From Apoderus coryli (taxonomy: Eukaryota > Arthropoda > Insecta > Coleoptera > Attelabidae), in contig OU452209.1 of the NCBI GenBank assembly GCA_911728435.2, forward strand, positions 9,902,869 through 9,966,868: 64,000 bases of DNA. The letters are read 5' to 3'. Position 1 is the stretch's first letter; each line of letters opens with the position of its first letter. Both the position numbers and the translations under genes were made by a program. The notes under the pieces were generated by a model. That model did not search any database, was not told the origin of the DNA, and saw only the letters and a program-made list of their open reading frames with translations. This document shows, in pieces, positions 34,401-49,400 of this stretch.

Positions 34401-37400
34401 GCATTGACCCTCACACACTGACTTCTGTTGCTAAGGTACGACTGAAACCATCCCAGTGGAACCCCCCGAATTCCGTAGTGCTGTATCTTGTTAATTAGGA
34501 TGTTATGATTTACACAGTCGAATGCTTTGGAGAAATCACAGAAAATTGATGCTGTAAAGTGGAGTAAACATTGTTGAAGACGGAGAATATAGCATCATTA
34601 GTGCATTTGTTAGCTAAAAATCCAAATTGGTGGCTAGTTAATACTTCCGCATCGTCACATACAATACACGTTTCGGCATTTACAATTTCAGCTGTCTACC
34701 AAATGCAAAACAAAACATATCAATGCAATGCAAACAATTAAGTAAAATTGTTGATATTGAACTTGTTATTAGCCTGTTTTCTTACATTATCATGGAAATA
34801 GAATCTTGATGTTTCAGATGTTGCTCAATACTACTTTATATACATATATAGGTACAACAAATCGTTTTTTTTTTATTGCAAATATATTTTTTTCAGATAC
34901 TAAAACACAAACTGTGTTCATTTTTGTTTCTTGTTTGTAAACAATATTTAGTTTTTGATATGCTTAATGCTGTCCATACTTTTTCCGGGCCAGGTATATA
35001 ATTATTAGTGTTAGTAGTAAATGTTGTTATAGTTACATAAAATGTTTATATATTACACACCAGGAATGTCGGATGGCTTTTCGAGATTAACTTTAGCTCC
35101 AAATGTGTATTTAGGTGCATTGTCGTGCAATACTTTATCAGCAAGTGGAACATTGTAAACATTCGGCCCTAATAAAATTTAAAAAAAAAAATTATACAAA
35201 TTGTTTTATTTAAACTGTGCGTCTATAAGGATTAAGTTTGCAATTAAACTATTAAGCTGGTAATTTAAGCTGCTGCGGTCTAAACTCTGAAGGCTGTACA
35301 GAAAAATAAAATTCACTAATAAAATCAATTAAGTACCCTCGAAGAAACGCACCGATCGAATGTTTTGTTTTGTGATCGTAGATAATATTTTGAAATTTTT
35401 AGCATGTTAAACCTTTATTTAAAGCACAATTTATACGGGGTGGCATAAACAAACATCGCTAATATTCATCAGTTATACCCATAGTGATGGATAACTTTTT
35501 ATCATAAAATGACCTCACAAATCACGCCCGTGAATATTGTCACGTCTTTTTGAAATACCCTGTATACATCAATACCATTGTTATATTTCTCTTAACACTA
35601 GCTATGTTTCGGACTACACGTCCATCATCAGGAAGTTATATATCACATAATATATACTTGTAGTTTTGGTAGACGTATACGCCTAAAGTGAATGCTACTG
35701 TCTGTAGAGAGAATGTTCAATATTTTTTTGTTAATACGAGGCATGTTGTTTAAGTAAGTACCGTTTCGGAATTAAAAAAAAAAGTGCAAAGGTATCGCAA
35801 TAATTTTATTTTTACATGAAAGCCTGTACCTTCGTCTACTTTTCTACATAATTTCCGTGAATATTGAGGCACTTGTCATAACGTGGCACCAGTTTTTGAA
35901 TACCCTCCTCATAAAATTCTGCCGCTTGACATGTTAACCACTGTATCACAAATGTTTTGACTTCGTTATCGTCTTGAAGACGATTTGCACAAAACCCAAC
36001 GTTTAGGCAGTGCATTGACTTTCCTTGAGTGGTACCACAATGAAGGTGAAGATTTTTTAGACCAAATTGTTACTGGTGACGAAACATGGGTGGCCTACGT
36101 CACACCAGAATCGAAACAACAATCCATGGAATGGCGACATTCATCATCACCCAAAAGAGTGAAGTTTAAGCAAACAATTTCTGCCCGGAAAATCATGTGC
36201 ACAGTTTTTTGGGACAGAAAAGGAGTATTGCTAGTGGAGTTTCTGCCTCGTAATGACACAATCAATGCAGCGTCTTATTGTGAGACATTGAACAATCTGC
36301 GTCGTGCAATCCAGAACAAAAGACGTGGCAAGTTGAGTAAGGGTATCGTTTTGCTGCATGACAATGCCCGTCCACATGTGGCTAATCGGACCAAAGATCT
36401 CATCAAATTTTTTAAATGGGAAACTCTAGATCATCCTCCATACAGCCCTGATCTGGCGTCCAGCGACTACCATTTGTTCCTGCACTTGAAGAAACACCTG
36501 GGTGGTCAGCGTCTTCAAGACGATAACGAAGTCAAAACATTTGTGATACAGTGGTTAACAAGTCAGGCGGCAGAATTTTATGAGGAGGGTATTCAAAAAC
36601 TGGTGCCACGTTATGACAAGTGCCTCAATATTCACGGAAATTATGTAGAAAAGTAGATTAAGGTACAGGCTTTCATGTAAAAATAAAATTATTACGATAT
36701 CTTTGCACGTCTTTTTTTAATTCCAAAACGGTACTTACTTAAAAAACATGCCTCGTATCTATTTATTTTTACTTTCTGATGTCTGATTTTGTTTGATGTA
36801 TGTAGTTTTAGTTTGGGACGTAAGAGCTTTGTTTTGTATATTGAAAATCAATTTTTTTAATAGACAATTGCACTGAAATTAGTGCAAAATATAAAAATCA
36901 TTTGAAATACAAGAAGGCAGCGAATAGACAGCCGTTTACATCAAACGAATATACTACATTAAAAATACGTTTATAGACCAACAAATCCCACGTGTGGCAA
37001 CTTTCTATATTCCGGTAAAAATCAGATGCTTTCCAAGCCAACAGTATACCTATAGTAGCCTACAAGGATTCTCACGACCTAAAAACTGCGATTTAAAAGT
37101 GTGATGATCTTGAGGGGATCTGGCCCCACTATGAATACATACTTTAGCTTGCCTACATTCAGACTTAGCTTTAACCACAAATGAATTGGAAAGCTTTGAA
37201 ATAGATAGATAGAAATAGATCTATAGATCTTACAAATTGATTTTCTTTTCACAAACGAACAACTTAGTCACCTGCCTCTCTAGGCACTCCCTTTAGCAGT
37301 CAATATCAAAAGTATGTCCCTGCACTTGAGCAGGCAGTGGTGAGCCAGATATACTGGTACATTCATAGTTGTCTGACTCTTAGAGAATTGAAACTGTACG

Positions 37401-40400
37401 GTTGCTTCCCAAATTAGGTTTCTGACTTATAGCAATAGGCAGATCGTAAAATATTTTACAATTCGAGCTCAGGCTATTCGATAAACATTTTGTGTGCGCA
37501 AGGCTATTAAAACGCATCAAAAACAAATAAATCATTTGCCCAACCACGCCACAATTCGATCGGTACGTTGTGAGTGATCAAGAGTTTACATTATCTAATT
37601 TTAGAACAGAAATTTTACATAAAAATTAACACATTACTTTATTTAAACTCACCAGGTGTATTAGTAGGTTTCTCCACATTAGTTTTTAAACCAAAAGTAT
37701 ATTTAGGTGAATTGTCGTGTAAGACTTTTTCAGCTTTATTTGGATCGTAATCACCTGGTGCAGGGAAGTTATCTGGCTTAGGTTCTTTTGCTCTACCATG
37801 TAAGCTCAGTGCTGGAGGATTGTCTTTGCCTAAAAAAAAAAATAGATTGATTCAGGAGGCAATGTCAATATTTTAGGTACGTATTCAAGGATACAAAATA
37901 AACATAAAATTTTTTATAAACATGGGTTCTAGGTTGAAGAATAGCTCGGGTCGCTTTATGAATTGATAGGGGTCTTATAATTGCTGCTACATTTATATTC
38001 GATAGAATACAGCATATCTAGTGTTTTCTTTACTTTAATATACCAATCATCAACTTTATAATTCGAATGCCTATATTCCATTCCTATATATATAATTACG
38101 AGTACTTATGCAGAAAAGATAATTAACTAGAACCGCTTAGAGAATTTACTATGCGAGTTTGGCAACGAATTGTCGTAACCGTATAGGAACCGGAAAAATA
38201 GCCCCCGCAAAAGTATTTTCGTCCCAGAAAAAATGTTAACAAATTACGCTTATGATTTTTTTTGTTATGCGTCCCAATAGAAAATTGCACACGAGCTGAA
38301 ATGTCCACGTGAAGCAATGCTTGGACTTTTTCAAAGTGAAAGTGATACAACTTTTCATTCTCAAAATATTTCCCACGTTAGGTTTTGAAATATTTAGATA
38401 CATGAGGCGCTTTCTCACACTAATTTTAGAAATTTTCACTATTTCCTTTACTTACCATTTGATCAAGATTTACTATTTTCTTTACATGTTAACGTAATAA
38501 TTTTTATTATTTTTTTTTCAGAACGTTCTAGATGCTGTTCTACTGTGGTGAAACGAGACCGTAGGTTAATGAAATTCATTAGAATACCCGAAAATGCCAG
38601 AACATTATATTATGATGTCATCGCTTTCAGAACAGTAAATGAAAAAGAAGAGGCCCCTATGGAGTATGAAGAAGATGAGGATATTTTAATTTAGAGATTA
38701 TTTATTTATTTATTGTTATGTATTTAAGCTACAACTAGCCAGACAGATAAAAATCCATTCAAACATTCCCTAGATGTCCAATGACTGGATAAACTTCCTC
38801 GCTACGAAACCACAGAAACTTAGCAAAACGACGCTGAATACGTTCGATACTCGTCGAATGAAATTCATTTGTAGGATTCCACACAACAGAGGCATACTCC
38901 AACTTAGCCCTAACAAATGCATTGAATAAAGCAAAAGTGTTTAAGGTGACCTATAATTCCTCGCATTACGCATGACAAAACCCAGAGATTGATAGGAAGC
39001 TGAAATTATATAATTATTATGTTCAATAAACTTTAGTTTGCTATCAGAAAATCCTCAAATATATAACACGATCACAAACGACCAATAGAGAATTGGGAAT
39101 GAAATACAAATTAGGTATAGTCTTTAATCTGCGTCTACCTATAAGACACTGAAAAACATTTTTCGTTATTCATATAAAGATTGTTGCGGACATACCACTC
39201 ACAAATTTTGTTTAGATCTTCCTGAATAATAGATCAATCATGCGTCAATGACCGAGTAAATCTTGAGGTCATCAGCATACAAGAGCGAACCACTAGAAAT
39301 ATCATCAATAAAGCACAAAAACAACAATGGCCCTAACACAGAACCTTAGGGGACTCCTGAAGTCACTAAAATATTGACAGACCTGAACCATCTATACTCA
39401 ATATATAATAATAATAATAATAATAATAAAACGTTTATTAGCTCAGATAAAGAAACAATAATTAACAATAACTATAAACAATACCCTATACGAGTACCTT
39501 ACTGAACTAAAAAGCATTAGATGCTGCTTCTCAACACAGTTGAGTGCTGTTGTAGCCTAACATAATAGAACTATGAAAAATTGATAGAGCAATAATTAAT
39601 TATATTAGATTAGATTATTTTGATGATATCTCCACTTAATAAATATCGAATACATTTTATTTAAAACACACAATCTTATAACAACCCAAAAAACTAAAAA
39701 AATTTTTTTTTTTTTTATAGTATCTAAGTAATAAATGTTTTCCATACAAACATTTCTTCTTATTCAACTTTCAAAAATTCCACATCCACCGCCGTTAGCT
39801 TTCCTCGTGATCCTGCCAAAAATTTGAATATCTTAGAACACCCGTGTTGAAATTATTTATTTTTTAAACTATTCTTGATTGTTTTTGCAAACGTCATCAC
39901 CGAAGAAGAGAAATCTTTAACCTGTAGTTTATTTATTAATGATGCAGCCGTGTAAGAAAAAGACCGTTTGAAAATTTGTTTTTTATGAGCTGGAATCGTT
40001 AAATGGTTCCTTCGCCTTATGTTTAAATTATGAACATCAGTTGGAAAAACTATTTTTTGATGGAGGTATGGAGGAGTGCGAAACTTTAAAATTTTATAAT
40101 AAAAACTAGCCGCTTGAACCATACGTCGATTGTACATATTAAGCCAACTTACTTCTTCTAGTTTATGAGATATTCTTTGTCTTCTCCTGATGCCATAAAT
40201 CAATCTCAAACAGGAGTTTTGAACTTTCTGAATACGCCTAGTGTCCACACTGTCAAGACAGGGGCCATACACATTGTCACAGAAACCGAAATGCGAAAAT
40301 ACGAGCATATCGCAAAGAGATGCTTTAACTTTCACACTTAAAAAATGTCTCTGCGAGTAAATTCTTTTCAAGGACCCATAGGCAATCTTTAGTTTTGTTG

Positions 40401-43400
40401 TGACATGCGCTTTGAACCTCAACTTATTGTCCATGATCAGCCCTAAATTTTTTGAAAAATTTTTAAATGGTATTTGTTCAGAATTGATCTTAATCGTAAT
40501 ATTATTCAGAATTTCATCCCTTACGTTATTGTTGGAAAATAGAAGACATGCGGTTTTTTTTTGGATTCAATTTAAGCAAGTGGTTATTGGAGACTTCTAA
40601 AAGACCCTGTAGGTCCTCATTGATTTGCTCAGCAGCCGTATGCATGTTCGCTGGGCTGAAAGCCTTATAAATTTGTGTATCGTCAGCATACATATGATAT
40701 TCAGAGTATTTCAGATTTTGAACAAAGTTTGTCGTATACATTGTGTACAGAATCGGAGCAAGTATACTTCCTTGAGGGACCCCACTTTCACTTTTCAAAC
40801 TATTAGACATATTGTTTTTAATATATACTCGTTGGCTTCTATTGTTTAAAAAGGATTTAATTAGGCTTGCAGCATCTGTGCTAAAACCAAAATATTGTAG
40901 CATTGAGATTAAAATCTTATGGTTGATCATGTCAAATGCTTTTGTATAGTCAAGAAGAACCAGTATGGTTGCTTTATTTTCATCAAGAGAGCGAAATATA
41001 TCATCCGTCACCTTGGATAGTGCGGCCGCACAGCCGTAACCCTTTCTAAACCCTGATTGTAATGGACATATTAGCTTGTTAGTTTCTAAATAATCAACAA
41101 TCTGCACCTCCATTACCTTTTCTCATATTTTCGACAATGCCGGGAGTACAGAAACACACCGGACATCTCCAAATGTAGCTGGATTTGTCCTTTGGTATCG
41201 GCGTAACTTTGGCAGTCTTCCCGAAGTCGGGAAACACCGATTGAGAAAGACATGTATTAATAAAATGTGTTAAGTGCTTAATTATAAAAGGACAACATAG
41301 ACGGATAAGTGTGATATTAATTTGATCTGAGCCAAATGCTTTTGATTTTATTTTATTTACTATAGAGAGTATGGTTTCCTCAGATATCAAATTAAACTGA
41401 AAAGTGTTAGTACCAATCTTATTATTTCTGTAAAAATCCAGAATATTGTTGCCAGGGGAGCTATTATTTTTGACAGAGTCTACAAAATATTGATTTAAAG
41501 CTTCCACATTATTCAGTTTATCTGGCAGGCTTTTATCTGGCTTATTATGAATGCTCAATCGTTTTAGTTCCTTCCACATTTTGCCCCGATCAGCATTCCT
41601 AAACCTGTAGTTGAGATATGCCTTCTTTTCGGCACGTATAGCTGCAGTTGTCAAATTTCTTAATTGCTTGTAGTACTCAAAATGCCCCGAACTTTTAGTT
41701 TTTCGAAATTTATTTAGTGCTCTGTTACGCAGTCTTTGCATTAACCTTATGTTGTCTGTAATCCATGGGCAGTACGGTTTTTTCTTTCCCTTAACAGTTC
41801 GCGTTGGCGCGTGCTTATCAAAAATACTAAGAATCTGGTTGGAAAAGAATGTTACTTTATCGTTGGCTGTAGTAAGCGTATAAAGTGAGTGCCATGGTAA
41901 TTGTGCCAGATCATGTTCGAAATGTGGAAGGTCCATGTGTCTGAGTGGTCTATATCTGAAATCATAATTAGATGCTACCCTTTTCATTTGAATCCCTATT
42001 TTACAATACACCAAAAGGTGATCAGCGATATCTGCATCCCTACTTCCACTTTCCAGGACGTTCTCGATATTACAAAATATTAAGTCTAACAGGGACATGG
42101 TTGTGTTGCCAATTCGGGTAGGGTCCACAATAAGTTGTTCAAGATTAAAGGTTTTTGTTATATTACATAAGTTTTGTGTAGATTGGTTCTCAACCTTATA
42201 CATATCAATATTGAAGTCTCCAGAGCATATGATATTGTCATAGACAGAATAAAAATTAATCAGATTGTCCTCAAAGTAACATAAAAAATCATTAAGGTCG
42301 CTGTTTGGTGGTCTATATATAATGCCGATTAAAATTTCGATTGTAGACACTTTGATTTTTATCCACAGGTTCTTGATGAAGATATTACTTTCTTGAAAAG
42401 CCACAGAGTACTCAAGATAACGACCATTTAAATATGAACCCAAAAGACAGAGATCGAAAAAAACGACACAATTTAGCCATCAAGTCTGTCAAAGGCTTTG
42501 GAAAAGTCAGTATAGATAACGTCTGACCTTCATTAAAAAATTTTTCACTCAGAAACTGTGTTAAAACCAATAAATTGGTAGATAATAATAATTAAAATAT
42601 TAATATTAATAGATTCTTTATTTGCATAACATACACATTCAGTGCTTTGCATCGTCTATAAAATTTAACAATTGAAAAATGTCCATTGAACATTTTAACC
42701 ACAAAACAAAAATCAAGGAACAAAACTAGATTTATTTTATTTTAAAAACTATTGTATAGATTATGGACAGGTCTCCATCAGCAGTGCTTTAATAGCAATT
42801 CTAAATTGATTTAAATTTAATCTTTTCAATTCCCCAGGCAAGCAGTTGTAAAACATTATGGAATTGTTAATAAAAGTGTTATGAACAAGCGAGAGCCTAT
42901 GCTGAGGTATCAATAAGTTATCGCCATGTCTTGTAGGATAATTATGTCTACCATTCACTATGTCTGCGTCAAATGTTGGTTATTTTTGATATAAACCAGA
43001 CACTGATATATGTAGAGCCCATAGATTGTAAGAATACGGTACTCTCTAAACAAAGGTCGACTACTATATATCTTTTTCTTCCTACCAATAATCCTCACTG
43101 CGCGCTTTTGCATTAAAAAACTCTACTGACATCTGTTGAGTTCCCCCAAAGCAACAGACCATAAGAAATTCGCGACTGAAAAAGTCCGAAATAGGCCAAA
43201 CCAATGACCGACCGAGGCACACATACCGATATCCTTCTCATCAAAAAGAGTTGACCATTCAGCTGCTGAACATGCTCCCTCCAAGACAGCTTCGAATCCA
43301 GGCATACACCAAGAAATTTAATGATATGTATCTCATTCATATATTTTAAAGATAATAGCATGCTTTGAGCCTTCTCCAGATTGAGACTAAGACTATTATC

Positions 43401-46400
43401 AGAAAACCAGGACTGTAATTTATCAATTGTTCGTTCAGCCATGAACTGAAGATGTTCCAAATCAGTATCATGATCGAATACAACAGTGTCATCAGCATAC
43501 TGAACAATGCTTAATTCAGGTATACCCTGTTGAAAATACCGTATAGAATCATATTAAAACTTGATCTGGATCTATAAGTATCTATAAGTGAATGTAGGTT
43601 TTAATCTGGCTTTGACAAGCTCTATGTTATTTTAATAGTAATCTTATATGATTCAATATGGTTTGGGTTTATTTGGATATACATATAAAACACATCAATG
43701 GAATTGTATTGGTCTCTATAAGTTTTAAATATGATTAGATCTAATATGCCATTACAGATTCAAAACAAAGTGGGTTTTATACGGATTTAATAGGTTAAAA
43801 TGAATAGTGTTTAATATGGAATTACTGAATAAAAATTGCCATAAAACGAATTGGTTTCAATATGGATTAATAAGAAATTCTTTATTTGGGAATTGTTGGT
43901 TTCAATAAGGCATTCCAAATCAAATGTTTAATTTGGTTTTATCAGTTTGAATTAGTTTTTATGCGGCATAAAACTGCTTATTTCAATTGCGTTTAATATG
44001 GAAGTACTGAATAAAAATTACCATGGAACGAATTGGTTTCAATATGGATTAATAAGAAATTCCTTATTTGGAATTTAATGGTTTCAATAAGGTATTCCAA
44101 ATCAAATGTTTAATTTGGTTTTATCAGTTTGAATTAGTTTTTATGCGGTATAAAACTGCTTATTTCAATTGCGTTTAATATGGAATTACTGAATAAAAAT
44201 TGCCATAAAACGAATTGGTTTCAATATGGATTAATAAGAAATTCTTTATTTGGGAATTGTTGGTTTCAATAAGGCATTCCAAATCAAATGTTTAATTTGG
44301 TTTTATCAGTTTGAATTAGTTTTTATGCGGCATAAAACTGCTTATTTCAATTGCGTTTAATATGGAAGTACTGAATAAAAATTACCATGAAACGAATTGG
44401 TTTCAATATGGATTAATAAGAAATTCCTTATTTGGAATTTATTGGTTTCAGTAAGGCATTCCAAATGAAAGGTTTAATTTGGTTTTATCAGTTTGAATTA
44501 GTTTTTATGCGGTATAAAACTGCTTATTTCAATTGCGTTTAATATGGAATTACTGAATAAAAATTGCCATAAAACGAATTGGTTTCAATATGGATAAATA
44601 AGAAATTCTTTATTTGGGAATTGTTGGTTTCAATAAGGCAATCCAAATCAAATGTTTAATTTGGTTTTATCAGTTTGAATTAGTTTTTATGCGGCATAAA
44701 ACTGCTTATTTCAATTGCGTTTAATATGGAAGTACTGAATAAAAATTACCATGAAACGAATTGGTTTCAATATGGATTAATAAGAAATTCCTTATTTGGA
44801 ATTTATTGGTTTCAATAAGGCATTCCAAATGAAAGGTTTAATTTGGTTTTATCAGTTTGAATTAGTTTTTATGCGGTATAAAACTGCTTATTTCAATTGC
44901 GTTTAATATGGAATTACTGAATAAAAATTGCCATAAAACGAATTGGTTTCAATATGGATTAATAAGAAATTCTTTATTTGGGAATTGTTGGTTTCAATAA
45001 GGCATTCCAAATCAAATGTTTAATTTGGTTTTATCAGTTTGAATTAGTTTTTATGCGGCATAAAACTGCTTATTTCAATTGCGTTTAATATGGAAGTACT
45101 GAATAAAAATTACCATGAAACGAATTGGTTTCAATATGGATTAATAAGAAATTCTTTATTTGGAATTTATTGGTTTCAATAAGGCATTCTAAATCAAATA
45201 ATTAATTTGGTTTTATCAGTTTGAATTAGTTTACTGCTTATTTCAATTGCGTTTAATATAGAATTGCTGAATAAGAATTTCCACGATACGATTGGTTTCA
45301 ATACGGATTCAATAAAAAATTTCATTCATTTCCGTTATCCTAAATAATGCAGATTTCTTGAGCTCTTTATTTTAAGAAATTATTGCATAAAACAACACGG
45401 CGTTTTAAGTTATTAAAATAAATTATATACCTAAACAGTAATTATATAGATAGGTGAGGTCATTGTCTTTATAAAGAAAACTACTACTTTGTTTTTTGTG
45501 TGTTGCCAAAATAGTTATGATTTTCTTACCATATCCACTGTTGCCGATAACATGCTTAAACATAATAATATAATGTTATTATAGCTGCACAGATTTTAGA
45601 ACATATTATGTTACGTCACCAAGAAAACAGGTCAATTGTTGGCCAATTTAGTATATAAAAAATCCTAGTACAGATTCATTAGATTCATCTTACAGTACAA
45701 ATTTAGTACCAGATTTAGTTAAGTGCAAAATCATAATAATAATTATTATGTTACAACCGGCAACGCTGACCATTTACTAATACCATTGTGTTTATTATAA
45801 TATAGTGTGTCAGCGCTTGGATAGTACCTGTCAACTAACAACAGATGGCGTCATCATATACCAGAAATTTATTAATGAACGACTGAAGTTGATAACGCCG
45901 TCTGTTGTTAGATGATGGTACTAACCAAGCGCTGACACACTATATTATAATAAACACAATGCTAATACTCAGTGTTGCCGATTAATGTACATTAATCTTT
46001 GATATTACCTACCTATATACATAATTATATACGTAGTAACTTTTACTAACGCACAGATAGGTATTCAAAATTTAATTACATTTTTTCCATACGAAAAGAT
46101 AGCAAAGTATATCAAAAGAGTCACAATTGCGGTGGCATGAACATACATTTGCTCCTGGTTTTGCCGATAACATGATAACTAAATAAATAAAAAAATAACT
46201 AATAAGAAAAAAACTCAAATATATATGAATATTTTTTGAAGAAAATCGCGACAAAACTGCGGATTTGAACTAAATCTGGCAACTAGTAAGTAGGTATAGT
46301 AGTTTATGCTTGACGCTTGGGAGTAGTTCAGAGTTCAGTGTTGCCGATTGCAGCTGACTTCTGACACGGTATAGAATTATATCATAATATATTTCAAAAT

Positions 46401-49400
46401 TACTATAGAATGGGTGAAGACATGAATATTAATACAATCACATCCAGAAGTGTGTGTGAATACAACATGTATGTCGTCATAACTCAATTTTGGTAGCTTA
46501 TTTAATACCTACTATTCTCTATCTATAACAATAATAGCGTATATTTATATACCTATTATCTATTATTATATTAATTGCTATGGCGCATATTTTGTTATTG
46601 TCTTTATATTTATAAAAAGTCAATATATCTAAATGTAATTAAAACATCTGTTGCAATCTCTATGTCGTCGTTATATATTCCAGAAAACAATAAAAAACTA
46701 TCGTCAACTGAATAAACTCATGCATAATAATCAGACAACAAAGTCTGTAATAATCTTGATTTTGGAATTGTCGAATAAAATATGTTACAATTTGATAATT
46801 CCCTATGACAACACTGCTGCGGTACAATTTTTTTCTTAGTCTAACCTAGCCCAAATTCCATTGCTAGCATCGTGTTTTGTTATGGCGTCGGTTTATGTTT
46901 TGTTTTTCATTATCAATAATATGTTAATTACTCTATCTCAATTGTGTAATAAAATAAGTGTAAATGCTAACCTAAATATATATTATAATATCTTTCATCT
47001 ATGACTATCTAACAGCATAAAATAACTTAATAACTTTGTGTTGTGTGTTGTGATTATTATTATAAGAAGCAGGTAAGCAAATAAATTATTCTTTTTACCA
47101 AGGTATATCATTGTCTTTATAAGGAATAAAAAACATAGCCTATGCTCTGCTAATATAATATTATAGTAATCATTATCATTAGTACGCACGCAAGTGATTA
47201 TTCAGATCAACCTAATACGACAGCTAATTGTGTGTATTAGCTGTACTAATACCTAATCTATCAGCATACAATAATATTGTCACTATAATATGTAATTTGG
47301 GTGAAGTGGTAGAATACATTTATTCTTGTGAACTTTATCAACGTTAATAAAGAAAAAAACGTTTTAATAGTTGTCTACCTAATTAACTATATCGAAAAAT
47401 CCAACTTAAGTAATTACTTACATTTTCAAAATATTCGTACTTAGTTACTTTTCCCAAAACAACAAAACAAAGTGTATACCATCAACCAGAATACACCCTG
47501 TACATATAGGTACTGTAATAATAGATATTTCACCACAATCAATTAATAAAACAAATGTGTTAAATTTTCCAAAACGGTGAAATATGGAACATTATTCGTA
47601 GTTATTTTAACAATTTTTATTTTATTAAATTTTCTTCAATTTATACACACATTTAAGACTTTTGGGAGATGAAAGAAGATCTAAAGAATTAATGATAATT
47701 TATTATTATATTAAGAATTGAGAATTAATGACAATATTTAAGAACTTTTTACTCTTTTTAGTATGGGGTATGCTTATCTCAGATTCCTTGATGATGATAT
47801 AGTACAGGAGATTGGATTGGATTGGATCACCGAAGATATAAAAAACTTACAAACCTTTGTATTTTATATATTGAAGGTATTTTTGCTAGTTTTATTATTG
47901 ATTACTTTTTAAATTTATATTCGTCTGTAAATCTAAATAAATCATGTTGTTTTAGACGATATTGATGCTCTGAAAACGCAGATAAGCGAAAAAAACGCAG
48001 ATAAGGGAAAAGCGAATTAAAATGTTAAACCCAGAGGAAATTCTGAAAGAAAATTCACGAAAGCCAATGAGACTAAATAATTTGAGGGAACAACTGAAAG
48101 CAACAAATGAGTTATTAAATGTTCAATGGTTGCAAAAAATGTCTTCGACGTTGTTTCAAAACTAAGTAAGAGTGAAATCATATTATTTAGCTTTATCCAT
48201 CTAGTACTTAGTAGTTTATAAAGTGTTTGCTTGCTATTTTTCTAGAAACTGTGTTCTTGGTCCTTACCAAGAACACAGTTTCTCCTTAGAAGGTAGCTTT
48301 GGTATTTTGAAAACCGTATAATTTTGAACGTTCAAGTATCATTGATATCATGACTAAAATAGAACTTTTGGGTTCTCACTTGCTACCGTTTTATAGGTTT
48401 CATTATGATCATGAGGCAGATTTTTCTTATGACACAAAGTTAAAAAAACCAATTCAGGAAGTTTATTTTATTTCCACACCAATAATTTAATTTATTATTA
48501 TTTGCAATGTTTTTAAACAAATTTTGTATTCAGTGCGATAAGAAGTCTGCCGTTGTTCTATGATTCTTATACGTTTGCAATTTAAGGTTTTGTTTGTGGA
48601 CTTATTTGTTGTTCTTTCTATATTTCAATATTAATCTTCAAGTACATTTCTGTCTCATCCACCTAATTATAATATCTTTTATTCAGTCTGGAAAATTAAC
48701 AAGAACCCTGTCCGAGGACATTACAATGTTTGTATTGTAAATACTTACGTTTTACCATTTAAACTCTGAAATGCTCCCCAGTACAGGTTCTGCATTGAAA
48801 TGTGAATGTTTAATTGTTAGGTTTTCCAGCATTAGGTTGCTGCAGGCCAATGATGAGTGTATTATACTCTCGAAGCGTGTCTCTATAAAGGCGTTAATAT
48901 AAAACATATTTGTGGTGACATTTGTTTTTTACTTTGCTATTAAAATTGTACACCGCTCGCTGTAAGAATGGCCTATTTATTCAAATTTTATTTCTGTTTG
49001 GGCATATTTAGATGGCATATCTGAAGCCAATACATGGAACTGATTCGTTTTGCATTTTCAGATATTACAACATTTTATTTAATTAAAAAAGGGACTGATG
49101 AATTCGCCATGCGTACCCAGTTATCAAAAGTAAATACCTGGATTGGGATAAAGGTATCCGATATTAATAGGGCGCCCCGGCAGAGCTGTGGTAAGTACCA
49201 ATTAAATAAAAGGATTGTTTATGTAATGAACTGCTTAACAGTATTTTCATAACTGATATTTTAATATTCCAATGTCTAACTTTTCCACAAAAAGTTAGTC
49301 ATGGACTTGAAATTTTTTTTAGATGGGATGAAAAATAATTCAAAGAGAATACGGAAACCTCTGAAGAAATAAACGTAGAGAGTGAAGATATTTTAGACAA

